A stretch of DNA of 38,459 nucleotides from Bolinopsis microptera (Eukaryota; Ctenophora; Tentaculata; Lobata; Bolinopsidae), in the NCBI RefSeq assembly GCF_026151205.1, contig NW_026971818.1, positions 1 to 38,459 of the forward strand, read 5' to 3'. Positions 10,112-21,175 of the stretch are shown in pieces (position 1 is the stretch's first letter; the number at the start of each line of letters is the position of its first letter). Made by a program: the position numbers and the translations under genes. The notes beneath the pieces were generated by a model. The model had not been told where the DNA came from, did no database searches, and saw only the letters and a list, made by a program, of their open reading frames with translations.

Positions 10112-10981
10112 GTTATTATCAACATAAAGAAATGTTGCTATATCCACTTTAAGCCGAACTGTAGAAATGAACCAGATTCAAACACCAATGAATTAGAACT
10201 GACACTAAATAATATAGTAATTAAAAAGGTGGAGGAAACTAAGTTTCTTGGAGTCATTATTGACCAAAAACTGAACTGGGATGCTCACTTAAGAGCGTTA
10301 AACCGTAAATTGAAATGTGAGATAGGTAGACTATGTGGAATTAGACGCTGTGTACCTAAAAAACTATATAAGGACCTGTACCACACCCTTTTTGAATCAC
10401 ACCTATGTTATGGAATATCTGTTTGGGGAGGTGTATCAAATAATAAACTAGAAGCCATATTTAAAACACAAAAGAAATGCATAAGAATTCTCTTTGGTGA
10501 TAATGATGCATACTTCAATAAGTTCAAAACATGTGCCAGAGTAAGGCCTATCACTAGGGATAAGACCGGTAAAGTTATCAAGCAGATGTTAGGCAAAGAT
10601 TTCTTTGAACTAGAACACAGTAAACCAATCTGTAACGAGTATAACTTCCTGACTGTCCACAATCTTCATAAGTTGCACTGTTTACTGGAAATGTTCAAAA
10701 TTAATAAGTTCCAATCACCAATCTCAATGTTCTCTTTATTCAACAGGTCACCAAGACGAGACAACTACTTCATCCCACCCACTCCATCCTCACTATTCAT
10801 CTATCAATCAACTAGTATTTGGAATCACTGCCGTAAGTCAACAAGTGAAATAGACTTCTCCACTCCCATCAGTATATTCAAGAATAATCTCAAGAAATCT
10901 TTGTTAGAACAACAGTCTAAATATGACCGACAACTTTGGTGCAGTTACAACTTTGATGCAAATGAATTATCATTGAAATAG

Positions 10982-12938
10982 GTTGATTTAGTAAACATAA
11001 TCACATGAGTAAACCACGGTGTTATTGCAAAGAACCATGACAAGGGTATCAGACCTATATTAATCTAAGAGACGACACAAAACGAATCATCATACAACAA
11101 ATTTTAAAATCCTGCGGCACAGGATCCTGTTGTTTTCCTACTCTACCTCTCCCAAACCCCTCTCTCCTTCACCTCTCTTCAGGTTTATTCTTCAATTTTT
11201 TAAAAATCAGATAGCAGATTTATTTTCTTTTAAATGAAGTAATGGCATTATACATTGATTGGTATCGTATGTATGTTGTGTATAGTGTTTGCTGACTGGG
11301 TATATGCTATATATTTTGAGGCTCACGACGTCTCGTCCCATGGGTGGAGTTGTAGGCTGAGTATGTGTTCTCCTTACTTCGTATGGGGAAACATTGACAG
11401 GTTTGCCTTAGCCTTTGGGACGAGTGTTTGCCCACCGGGGATCCAAAAATATGATTATCATGGACATTACTTTGACACATAAACTAATCAAACGACTTGA
11501 ATGATTCCAGAAAATTTTACTAACTGCATTTAGCTAGTTTATAGTAAATACACACGATCGCAGAATAGAGGAGCACAATTGGGTTCTTTGTTCTGCGACT
11601 GTGTTTCCTCGGTGGGCCGACAGGTTTTTGTTGTGTAGTAGTGCTGGGGAAAAAAAAAAAACGCTTTAACTATCAATGAGAGTACAAATTTTTAATTCTT
11701 GACCTTAGTGCCACAGTTTCTGTGGTAAAAACAAATTTATAGTTAAACGTTATATAATGTAGAAGGGCATGATTTACTCACATCACTAAGCATCTGGATG
11801 GATAATTAGCACACAAGGATAAACTGACCTTTAAACATGACCACCAACTATACCACGTAACCATAGCTCCGAAATAAATAAATTGCTCTACATAGAAACA
11901 TCTGGCCTGATCCTATCACATTGTGGTCCCCAGGGGTTCGGTAAAGCCCTTACAGGCAACTGGGTCCTTTTACCAGCCACAATAAAATTGGTCATGCCAG
12001 TACTGTCATAAACTGTAACCAACTACTTAAAAATTTGACATCTTTAGCTAAATTTTAAATTTTAAGTCATAGAGCAATCTTCTTAATTTTAAAATTTTTA
12101 AGAATTATATTTTACCCTAACTATGATGTGGTGGCATTTCATACTTAACTAAATTTCAACTTTGAAAGTAAATAGATTATTAGTGACAACAAATTATAGT
12201 TTAAGACATCCATTCTGCATTGTGTTTCCAATATTAGAATTTATGATATGTATTGATTGAATAATTGGTAATAAATTTAACTTTTGTTTTATTACTTTTG
12301 TTTTATTATCCCCTTCTGATATTGAACAGGGTTTTGGTAGATATATGGGGAAATACGGAATGTTTGTTTTGTTTGGGGACCGGTTTTTGGTACACCGGCC
12401 AATGTTTACAAAATCATATGATACATAACAATATAATTGTATTTAATATACGTGAATATTAGAATAGAAATGAAATCTTAAATTTCTATTTTTCCCCTGA
12501 AATTGTTACTAAGTTCAAAATAAATTTATATGACGAAGTCTACTATAAGAATATATATGAAAGTCAGACCTACTTCGCGAAAACTAACAGTTCTGTGTGC
12601 TAACAGATCCTGACTGATACTAATTTACACTAACTAACTAAGTAACTAATACTCTTAACTATCTAAAAACCAACTAGCTAGCGTGTGTGCTCGTAGAGCA
12701 GCTTAAATAATAAAATATGAGCCACAGTTCATGCTGCCTAAATCTCCTCACAAAATACTGCATCGTAAAAAAACTCGTTAAAAACGGTTTATAGAATACA
12801 ACGGCCACCACTTAAACCAAATTAAAATACATACTATGTAAAAACTACACTGTATCACCACGTAGATAACGAAAGTGAACATAACATATTAAAGTTCATA
12901 AGTTCTGATAACAAGTCAGTGTACTTGTAGATAAGGCT
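10982..12938. other. LINE B 3' region and unassigned sequence
   Basis: Directly after the ORF2 stop lies non-coding sequence that is probably the LINE B 3' UTR. It includes a pyrimidine-rich block near 11135-11200, and CCACCGGGGATCC and TCGGTGGGCCGA motifs near 11420-11620. I cannot see where the LINE ends; no clear tail microsatellite is present. At 11921-11985 there is a dispersed repeat (R2) that recurs near 22026-22085. No gene is supportable in 11000-12938. Confidence 0.5.
11921..11985 (+). repeat. Dispersed repeat R2, copy 1
   Basis: 'ggtccccaggggttcggtaa' followed by 'gcccttacaggcaactgggt' aligns with 'ggtccacaggggtccgaaaa' followed by 'gccgtacaggcacttgggta' near 22.03 kb, same orientation. 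About 60 bp, roughly 80% identical by eye. Confidence 0.6.
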
Positions 12939-13769
12939 CTAGCTCTCACTAACACAATTAACTTTATTGTCTCTGATAAAATAACGCTTGCTATTGTCCT
13001 GCTTTATTAGTTCTTTCATCTGTTTGACAAGTCCACTGTGTAGTATTCTCTGCTCCCTTGTCCTATCCGGTGCAAGATAAACTGACTTAAAATCATCATT
13101 TGTTTTAAGTTTGTGTGCATTCCTTAGTATAATGTCCACATCGCTAGAGCTTTGTAACTGAACTTTGACTGGTCGCGTTTTCTCAGGAACTTTCTTCCCA
13201 ATCCTGCATATCTCATCCGTGTCAGGAAAATGACAGCCGGCCTCAGCAAAAACTGACTTGAAAAAGTCCGGGAGAGGGTCCATCTCTAATACGTCCTCCC
13301 ACTCCCCTTCTTCCGTCTCCTTCAAACCGTAGATAATCAAGTTTCTCGATCTTTCTTCTTCTTTATTCACTGATCGCACGGCTTCTTTCACAGTTTTTGT
13401 TGTCAGCTGATTGTTTTGGACGCTGTTCTTCTTGACGACATCTGCCCAACTTTTCATTTCATTCTTTACAGTTTTCTGCACCGATTCGATCTGATTCTGC
13501 TGTCTGTTTATCAGCTGCTTTTGCATGTCTATCTGTTCTGTTTTCATCTGATCTATCTTGCTGGCTGCAGACCTGCATAGCTTCATATTGCTGTCCATTA
13601 AATTTACTATGCTGCTGAGAAAATTTACAAGCGGACCCTTAAGCAGTTTTTGTAGAACACCCTGGTTGATATCAGAGAAGGACGAGACATTCACGGCTTT
13701 CATGAGCTTTCCAATCTCTGATTGCATATCCTTTTCCACTGTGTGTAGTAAGTCCACAGAGAAATTCAT
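12939..13769 (-). CDS. LINE-type ORF1 protein, coiled coil plus RRM-like domain
   Basis: 276 codons on the minus strand. Residues about 55-110 are rich in Q/K/E with heptad-like spacing (coiled coil for trimerisation in known ORF1 proteins). Residues about 143-155 read RSRNLIIYGLKETE. A later stretch reads CRIGKKVPEKTRPVKVQL, then LAPDRTREQRILHSGL. These are the strands and helices of the RRM-like nucleic-acid-binding domain of LINE ORF1 proteins. No endonuclease/RT frame follows on the minus strand, so this is either a fragment or an ORF1-only element. It is antisense to the surrounding LINE A and LINE B and starts 32 bases from the right edge of the inserted block. The frame is intact from start to stop. 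Confidence 0.75.
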   Translation of the reverse strand: MNFSVDLLHTVEKDMQSEIGKLMKAVNVSSFSDINQGVLQKLLKGPLVNFLSSIVNLMDSNMKLCRSAASKIDQMKTEQIDMQKQLINRQQNQIESVQKTVKNEMKSWADVVKKNSVQNNQLTTKTVKEAVRSVNKEEERSRNLIIYGLKETEEGEWEDVLEMDPLPDFFKSVFAEAGCHFPDTDEICRIGKKVPEKTRPVKVQLQSSSDVDIILRNAHKLKTNDDFKSVYLAPDRTREQRILHSGLVKQMKELIKQDNSKRYFIRDNKVNCVSES

Positions 13770-13801
13770 CAGGTTAGCGTGGTGTGTAACACTTGCAGAT
13801 A

Positions 13802-16329
13802 ACGACTGCTGATAACAAGCTAAAAACGATACAAATGCTAAGTGGTTTACTGCGAACTGAAAACTTGGTGGGAGTAAGGAACGAAAATGGTTCTAGATTA
13901 CTGGATTTTATCTCAGAAAATAATCTGTTTGCTGTGAACACTAGTTTTATACAACCTAGCAGACGTGTTACATCATTTACTGGTTGGCGGAAGGATTGGT
14001 CGGCTGGTCGGTACAGTAAGAAGACACTGCCTGTATACTCTCAAATAGATTACATACTATGCCGAAATAGATCTAAGTGTCTTTTGACTCAATCAAGAAC
14101 TTATGCTGGTACTAAAACGTTTTCAGATCATAGACTTGTCATTGCTCGCATCAATTTAAGCAACATTCATCTTTGTTTCAAACCTAAACAACGTCGTGTT
14201 CCTTCTTATAATATATCAGAACTTGTAAGCAACAAAGATATGCAACATAAATATCACTTGGCCCTTGAAGGCAAGTTCTCAAATTTTGTGACCAGCAACG
14301 ATCCAAATGCCGACCTTCAAAATCTTATGTCTCATATTCGTGATGCTGCCAATGTTTCCATCGGCCCAAAACCTAAAGCTCGCTTGAAACATCACAGCAG
14401 TGATGACACTCTCAAAGAGCTTGTTGAAAAGCGTCACGATCTCCGACAGCTACTTAACAATAATCAATCTCTTGATCGAACTACATTGAGGTCATCCATC
14501 AACCACCTCACTAATAGTATCCAGAAAAGATTAGTTGAAGTGAGGTCTGCTCAAGCTGATCAGACCTATAGTGATATTACTAACACAAACGATTCAAGGA
14601 AAATGTTTGAAGCAGTAAGACATCTTCAGAAAAGTAAACCACCTAATAACTCGATTGGTGTTCATGATGAAAATGGCTGTTTGATTGCATCTGACGACAT
14701 GAAAACTTCTGTTGTTAGAGACTATCTCGAAAAACAGCTGACTCGCAATGAGCAACCTCTCGAGCCTTTTGAGGGTCTACCACGTGCTCTCAACGTCCCT
14801 TTTACTGGAGTTGAAATACATGCAGCCACCTCTAGCTTGAAAAATGGGAGGGCAAATGGTCCCGATGGAGTACCCAACGAGCTAATTAAGTACTCTAATA
14901 GTACAGTCCATGAACATTATGCTGGAATCATCAACAGTTGTTTTGAGACACATACTTTCCCCATTTCTATTGGAGAGGCTACTATAACACCCTTACAGAA
15001 GCCAAAAAAACCTATTGGTCCTCTGAAGAATTTACGTCCACTCACCTTGTCCAATGCAGCCAGAAAAATTCTGTCTATGGCTACTCTTAAAAGGATAGAA
15101 GAAAAAGTTAACGCCTTCACTGGTCCATGGCAGTGTGCATATAAACGCGCTCGTTCTTGTGCTGACATTGTTTGGTGTCAGCGAGTTCTACTGTCAGTTG
15201 TCCAAAGGAAGAAATGGGAGTATCATCGCATGGGCATTGATATGTCTAGTGCGTTTGACAAGATCAAACGCACTACGATTCTTGAACTCCTGAAACTGTG
15301 TGGCTGTACTGAGGATGAGCTGAGGATTGTCCGGTTGTTGTTGTCCAACACAAAGCTACGGGTGAAGGTAAATGGAGTTCTTTCAGCTGAGTTTTTAAGT
15401 CTCCTTGGAGCTTTCCAAGGTGACTGTCTATCCGGCTGTCTGTTCACCCTTGTCTTGGCTGGTGCTTTGAATGAACTTAGATGGACTATAACAATCAGTT
15501 TAGATAGGCCGATCCCCCCGATTACTATTGCTTGCCTTCCACTTGACACTGAATATGCTGATGATGTTGACTTCAATGATGAAGAGGAAGACAACTTGAG
15601 AGCTATTTTGCCCCAGGCAACAGCTATACTCGAGAAATGGAACCTCGTTGTCAATGAAGACAAAACGGACTTCACTCATGTTTATTTAGCTAGTACGGGT
15701 GAAGTTGACAGTGATGGAAAATTAGTGTCGGGGAATGAAGCATGGAGGAAAAGTATCACTCTAGGGTCTGTCTTGTGTAGCAAAGCTGATATTCAGCGTC
15801 GCATAAACCTGGGATATGCTGCCTTTAACAATTACAAGAAGGCCTGGAGTGATAAACTGCCCCTAAACAAACGTCTAATACTGTATAATGCTTTAGTCGT
15901 ATCGGTTCTTATGTACAACTCATCCTGTTGGGCCGTCCCCAAAATATTCCTTGAAAAACTAGATGTTGTTCACCGCAGACATCTTCGCACTATTTTGAAT
16001 ATAAAGTACCCAGGAGACATCTCCAACAAAAACTTGTATAAACGCTGCAATTCAATGCTGAACCATTGTCAGAAAAAGTGGCCCGTAGTCGGTGGAGAAT
16101 GTTAGGACATGTTTTGCGGGGTCCTATTGACGGACCAGCGTTTTCTTCCCTCATCTTTGCCATCAATACACTGGACTTACCAGGGAGAAGAGGAAGACCC
16201 CAAAGCAATCTATTCTCGCTGATTGTGCATGATTTATGTAAAAGAAATCTTTATTTAAATAATATCTTTGACCTGCATTATCTCCGTAATTTGAGTTATG
16301 ACAAGAGATATTGGCGGAAATTGCAATGA
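13802..16329 (+). pseudogene. LINE A: rest of endonuclease, RT and C-terminal tail
   Basis: The frame resumes with TTADNKLKTIQM, then NENGSRLLDFISENNLF, QIDYILC and FSDHRLVIA, the Asp-His end of the APE endonuclease. The RT has NGRANGPDGVPNELIKY, LRPLTLSNAARKIL, GIDMSSAFDKIKR, GAFQGDCLSGCLF and the active-site YADDVDF. The frame shifts near 16060 (CNSMLNHCQ versus LSEKVARSRWRMLGHVLRG). The tail then continues to 16329 with GRRGRPQSNL, the usual LINE C-terminal 'RWRxLGHVLR...GRP' motif. With the shift near 5347, LINE A has at least two frameshifts plus the large insertion. The clade is unassigned; its RT motifs differ clearly from LINES B and C. Confidence 0.87.
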
Positions 16330-16431
16330 AGTTTTTAATTTTTAGTTTTTGTTTTAGGGAAAGATTAGACTTGGACGTTGTTTTTTAAACTATCCCTTGT
16401 TTAGAACTTTGATTTAATAATGATATGTATT

Positions 16432-16470
16432 CAGAATAAAACAAATATTCAGAATAAAACAAATATTATA
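16432..16470 (+). repeat. Tandem tail repeat, probable LINE A 3' end
   Basis: The unit 'attcagaataaaacaaat' occurs twice in tandem about 100 bp after the LINE A stop. Short tandem repeats are common 3' tails of non-LTR elements that lack poly(A), so this may mark the LINE A 3' terminus. Confidence 0.5.
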
Positions 16471-16827
16471 TTCAAATCTCTTTATTCAACAATATTAAAT
16501 CATTATAGAACCTAATTTGTGGCTTGATCGTTATGTTAGGGCTATTCTGTTAGCTGATGCTGACAGGCACTGCATGGGGCAGAGACTTAGGACCATTACG
16601 CTGGAGGCTTACAATGACCCTTTTTGAACCCCATGGCAGTGCTAGTTTTATTATGGTACAAATTGTAAATCGAAGTTATGAAAACGATCAAGTCACTCCT
16701 GTTTTACACTATCAACAGCTACTTAAAACAACCTAGATTGTACAACTCACTTTGAAGATTAAACTGTTAAGTGATGAGTGATTGGGCTCATTAAACATTT
16801 TAGAAGCGGAGACATGCATGTATTGAC

Positions 16828-17060
16828 ATTTGAGTAATTGTAAAATAACAATTGAATAGACCCTGTGCCCGGCGCTTACATCTGCACCTATAATGATTTC
16901 TCACCAATGTGTGGCTGTGTGCGCGACGGGCTGTGCATATGACTGAATTTCAAATTTTAATTTATTTATGAATATAACTTTATCTGTATTGACTGCTTTG
17001 TGGTATATAAAAAATTTTGTTTTTCTTACAAATTTTGTTTTTCTTTGTGATGTGAATTTG
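16828..17060 (+). repeat. Dispersed repeat R1, copy 1
   Basis: It shares ordered blocks with 20888-21110: 'gtaa..taacaattgaatagaccctgtg', 'gtggctgtgtgcgcg', 'tttatttatgaatataac' and 'ttgtggtatataaaaa.ttt'. Copies are full of small differences. About 220 bp, no coding; SINE or MITE class unknown. Confidence 0.65.
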
Positions 17061-17425
17061 CGGATTTAGTTTTTTACTTGACCATTCATATAATATTACA
17101 AAGGGTTTTATTTTTTACCTCAGTTTTTAAAATTTGTACCATTTTTATAGTATTTAATCTATTGTATTGGTTTATTCATTTTTCGAGGGTGTCTATCCAT
17201 GTGGCGAGACAATTACCATTGCTGAACTTATCTGTATACTGTTCGAAGCATTTAATTTTATCTGCACTGTTATAATAAAAAGTTAAATACATTTATTGAG
17301 TACTATGTATTGTGCATGGAAATATTTTAAGCGGGTAATATCCTGTCCAAACCCATGATACAAAACATGAAGACTTTGTTGTAACTTGTATGAAAAAAAT
17401 TAATACACGCTTGTAGCGCGATGCA

Positions 17426-19261
17426 CTACAGATTAAACCTAACTTTGTGATAAATAACGAGCGTGTGATTAATCGGCGTGTAATTGCAAATGAGTTCAAT
17501 AAATACTTTGCCTCTATTGCAGCTAACTTGAACGAAGCATACTCTGGTGACTTCTTAAGAATAAATTCCCTGCCGTCATTTACTGATTACCTGCCCACAT
17601 CAGTTACGTCCAGTATTTTTCTTTGTGATTGTGACTGTATTGAGATTAAAGAGATCATAAACGAACTAAAAAACGGGAAATCTAGTGACATACCTATTCA
17701 TGTGATCAAGAAGTCGTGTCAAATTACTGCACCGTACTTAGCTAGATACTTTAATAAATGCATGCAAGAAGGCCACTTTCCCGATGAATTAAAAACTGGG
17801 AGAATCAGCCCCATTTACAAAAAAGAAGATGAACAGCTTTTAGAAAACTATAGACCAGTATCAACTCTACCTGTATTCGGGAAAATTCTAGAAAAGTTAA
17901 TATATAAGCGGCTCTATAGTTTCCTTACTTCCAAGGGTATAATACATGAAAACCAGTTCGGCTTTAGAAAAGGACACTCCACCAGCCATGCACTGAACTA
18001 CTCTGTAGAACATATAGAATCGTTAATTAGTAAAAAGCAACATGTCCTAGGGGTCTTTATCGATCTCTCAAAAGCCTTTGACACTCTAGACCACTGTAAA
18101 CTAACTACAAAATTAAACAACTATGGCATAAGAGGAAATGCTCTGAATCTTATCTCTAGTTATTTGTCTAATAGGAAACAATTTGTAAACGTTTTGGATA
18201 CCAAATCTGATGAATTACCGGTTGAATTCGGGGTCCCTCAGGGTAGTGTATTAGGACCTCTACTTTTCCTACTGTACATCAATGACATATGCAATATAAC
18301 TAAAAAGGGTAAATTTGTCTTATTTGCAGACGATACTAATATATTTGTCGCTGCCGATTCGAGAAATAAAGCATATGAATTGGCTAATGAAGTACTACAG
18401 GCCGTAAACAAGTATATGGGAGTTAACCTACTGCACATTAATGTAAAGAAGTGTTGTTACATGTATTTTTCTCCCTCTAAACGTAATAATAACGAATTAG
18501 ATGCCGATATAGATAGCCAAAACTTGTCCATTAATAACAAAATAATTAAACGTGTAAGTCAGACAAAGTTTCTCGGAGTAATCATGGATGATAAATTGAG
18601 CTGGAAACCACATATATCATCCCTCAACAAGAAACTAAGAAGTGCTTGTGGACGTATCTACCGTATTAAGAAATGCTTACCAGAATCACTATATAAACAA
18701 ATATATCATTCTCTCTTTGAATCACACCTAGGTTATGCTATTTCTGTCTGGGGAGGTATTCCCAATAATCAGTTAAAACCACTATTTATTACTCAAAAGA
18801 AGTGTATCAGGATTCTATTTGGAGACTATGAAGCTTATGTAGACAAATTCAAGACATGTGCTAGAGCAAGACCAATTAATTCTCAACGTCTAGGATCTGA
18901 ATTCTATGTTAAAGAGTCCACTAAGCCTCTATTCACAAAACATGAATTACTTGTTACAGAGAACCTGTACCGATACCGTTGTTTAATGGAACTTTTTAAG
19001 ATCATTAAGTCACGAGTACCAATTTCGTTATACTACTTATTCAACATATCAAATAGGAAAGATAATCTGTTCATTACACCCTCTCCAACTAATCAATTTA
19101 TTTATAAATCTGCATGGCTGTGGAACGAATTCCGTAAAGTTGGCCCGTTAAATTTCACCTCAACATGCGGATCTGTCAAGAATTTACTTAAACAGTCACT
19201 TCTAAGAGCTCAAAACCGGTATGGAACTGAGTGGTGTGACAGAAATTTCACTGAATTCTGA
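17426..19261 (+). pseudogene. LINE C: 5'-truncated relative of LINE B with open RT
   Basis: An uninterrupted frame from about 17426 (KPNFVINNERVINRRVIANE) matches LINE B ORF2 from its linker (RPIFTIDNEKITDRRVIANE) through to the C-terminus. All RT blocks are present: NYRPVSTLPVFGK, FGFRKGHSTSHAL, IDLSKAFDTLD, GVPQGSVLGPLLF and FADDT. The C-terminal part HINVKKCCYMYF is continuous here, which is what reveals the insert in LINE B. Upstream of about 17426 the homology stops, so the endonuclease and finger are absent, as expected for a 5'-truncated insertion. No stop codons interrupt over 600 residues, so the copy is young. It could encode a free-standing RT if transcribed, but no start signal is evident. 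Confidence 0.88.
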
Positions 19262-19417
19262 TTATAAAGTGATATTCATTTGCCTGTTATTCCCACTTAA
19301 GCACTTACTGACTGACAAGCTTATCTATGAATACCATGCTTGAATTTAGGTAAACAACATACAACTCATTTCCAAGTTACGCTGAGCGCAACCGCCGAAT
19401 GACTCAGTAATATTGAA

Positions 19418-19460
19418 ACGCGCGCGCATAGCATTGCGCGCCGATGCTATGCGCGCGCGT
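19418..19460. repeat. Long GC hairpin, 17-bp perfect stem
   Basis: ACGCGCGCGCATAGCAT (19418-19434) pairs perfectly with ATGCTATGCGCGCGCGT (19444-19460) across a 9-base loop. Part of the stem is alternating CG, which could also adopt Z-DNA. It lies 157 bases after the LINE C stop. Confidence 0.85.
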
Positions 19461-20887
19461 TGTCGGCCGAAACTTGGGAAGTTCCCGCTCTAATATTCAG
19501 ACGACAGTGATGACTCATTAAGAGCACTAATTTCGACCACTTTCCCGGTCGAACCATACCAAATCAAACTAATTGACCCACGTGTATAGCCAATGTCCTG
19601 GCGGTGCTGAGCCGATGTAAAACTCTTCTGTAAACTCTTTTGTCTCTTGTAACTTGTTTATATTTTATATTTTAGTTATACTGTGTACTGTGTACAATAG
19701 TTATAGCGTATAGTGTGTGTAGTGTGTAGTGGTTATTTTGTTGTGACGTGTCACTTTATACTTTGCTACCAACGTCAGCCTTGACTTACCATTTATTGTA
19801 ATTGGTACAGCATATATCAAAACTAAAACACTGTTTTCGATCTGACGGGTGATGGGCTCTCTCTGATGGGACACAGTTCTAGGGGGTACCCGGGGTACGA
19901 GTTAACGAATAGTGTTCGTGTCCTTCCACAATCCCCTCTCATTGTGTTTTTGACGGAGGAGAAGCCTAGTTCATCCGTCTGCATCGCTTAATCGAGTTGA
20001 AAATTTAGCCAATAACAAACTAAATTACATGTTAGACTGATAGCAGGTGTAGAGTTTATAACATACAAATTCTAAATTTTTGACGGCTGACGATGGTAAG
20101 TCGCTACGTTTAATTCAGGACTTTTATAGTCTTAAGTCTTGGAGCTCAAAATGTCTCGTGCTGTGGGCCGTATAAACGGCGCACACCACCGCCCCGCCTT
20201 ACTTCACGGTTGCGGGGCGGAGCTGGTGCCGTTTGTCTCGGCCTCAAGTGGCGAGTGCTTGCCCATCGAATACACGATTGAAACACTAATTATTTATTGG
20301 AATTCTACAGTTTCCAAAACGAAGTACGAAGATATATTAACTTTGAGCTTTGTTTTGGCGACTGCTTCATCGATGGGCGAGTAGGTATTTGTTGTTTAGC
20401 GGTGTTGAATATTGGAGCAATTATATAATGTATATCTCCATCATAATATAGGCTAGTGTAAAGATATATAATCAAGAATACAAACAAACGCGAACGGTAT
20501 TAGTAACTCACTAGATTATAGATGTTATTTAAACACATATGTTTACGTCAATTATTACTAAAATTAATATTCTTTTTGCTTTAATATAATTACATTGTAC
20601 ATGTCACATGGATTAATGGATTAGTTGAATGAAACGTGTGCTACAAATGTCTACGCCTCACGCAGAACTGCGTACCGCTCAGTACTAATTCATGCTTGAG
20701 CGGTACTGCTGTTCACAGTGGCGCGCACTCAATTTAATCACAATAAATAACGAGCGCGCGGTTTTTTGGAATCTCTCCATTATTATATTAATTAGATCGC
20801 AGTGCTCACGGCCTGTACTGAGTAAACGACAGAAATATCTTTTAAATTATTTTGCTTCTGAAATTTTGGCTCTAGTAATTAAGAAAT
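19461..20887. other. No gene recognised
   Basis: Contains TG-rich stretches at 19680-19750 and a GC-richer patch at 20155-20270 with a short open frame at 20139-20384 lacking any motif. Nothing can be assigned. Confidence 0.45.
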
Positions 20888-21110
20888 GTGACATGTAATT
20901 GTAAGTTAACAATTAAATAGATCCTGTGCGCGGCGCCTACAGCTGACCTACGAATTTCTGAACAATTTTAAATTGTGGCTGTGTGCGCGGCGTACTGTAT
21001 ATGTGTTTGAAATTGAAATTTGAATTTATTTATGAATATAACATTATGTATTGATTATTTGTGGTAAATAAAAATTTTTCTTTCCTAAAAAAAATTTTTT
21101 CTTTCCTACG
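20888..21110 (+). repeat. Dispersed repeat R1, copy 2
   Basis: It aligns block by block with 16828-17060: 'taacaattaaatagatcctg', 'gtggctgtgtgcgcggcg', 'tttatttatgaatataacat' and 'ttgtggtaaataaaaattt'. Same orientation as copy 1. Confidence 0.65.
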
Positions 21111-21112
21111 GT

Positions 21113-21175
21113 AGATCGGCGAGATGCACCACTGTGCCTCACCGAGCTGCGAAGGATTGACATCGTGAATCAAAT
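21113..21175 (+). repeat. Duplicated 'gatcggcgagatg' segment, copy 1
   Basis: 'agatcggcgagatg' and 'gcgaaggattgacatcgtga' flank a short unique stretch here. The same two phrases recur adjacent to each other at 21654-21695. Confidence 0.6.

Larger units (their letters stand above)
9300..10120. mobile_element. 821-bp hairpin-rich element inserted in LINE B ORF2
   Basis: It begins at about 'tccgggatttcg' and ends at about '..gttattatc', with a candidate 4-bp duplication TATC (9296-9299 and 10117-10120). The left end carries imperfect inverted arms (GCGGGATCATAT near 9313, ATATCATCCCGC near 9370) and CCCGGCCCGC blocks. The right end has three stem-loops in a row. The interior holds a cluster of CACGTG sites, a promoter-like stretch and the start of a short ORF. 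It is a non-autonomous element whose class I cannot decide; a tyrosine-recombinase (Crypton-like) or Helitron-related origin are two guesses. The exact edges are uncertain by a few bases. Confidence 0.75.
6771..10981 (+). pseudogene. LINE B ORF2: PHD-like finger, APE endonuclease, RT; interrupted
   Basis: ORF2 starts in the ATGA overlap with ORF1. Residues 9-54 form a C4HC3 PHD-like finger (C9, C12, C25, C28, H33, C36, C51, C54). An APE endonuclease follows: GLAETNVG, VIYRPPSG, AGDFNINL, CIDNIITND and TDHISHHLPIF. The RT has NYRPIS, YGFRKNHSTSHAL, IDLSKAFDT, GVPQGSVLGPLLF and the active site FADDT. The frame is cut at LLHINI (9299). After an 821-bp foreign insert it resumes in the same frame at 10121 (NIKKCCYIHF) and runs to 10981. 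Without the insert the protein would be about 1,130 residues, with no other break. The RT and the PHD finger fit the CR1/L2/Daphne-like group; the clade is inferred. The insert makes this copy non-functional. Confidence 0.88.
5459..13801. mobile_element. 8.34-kb composite insertion splitting LINE A
   Basis: Joining 5458 to 13802 restores a continuous LINE A reading frame across the endonuclease (GDFNSKLGKL followed by TTADNKLKTIQM). This defines both edges of the inserted block. The only possible target duplication is the dinucleotide TA (5457-5458 and 13800-13801). No terminal inverted repeats are visible. The block contains LINE B on the plus strand, its probable 3' region, and an ORF1-like gene on the minus strand starting 32 bases from the right edge. 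Whether it arrived as one unit or in steps cannot be told. Confidence 0.75.
16330..17406. other. LINE A 3' region and flanking repeats, no gene
   Basis: Untranslated LINE A sequence leads to a short duplicated tail (16432-16470). Unassigned DNA follows, then repeat R1 at 16828-17060. No coding region is supportable. Confidence 0.5.

Noticed and set aside
15223-15675. 150-codon minus-strand frame
   Set aside because: Shadow of the LINE A reverse transcriptase on the plus strand; it has no motifs of its own.
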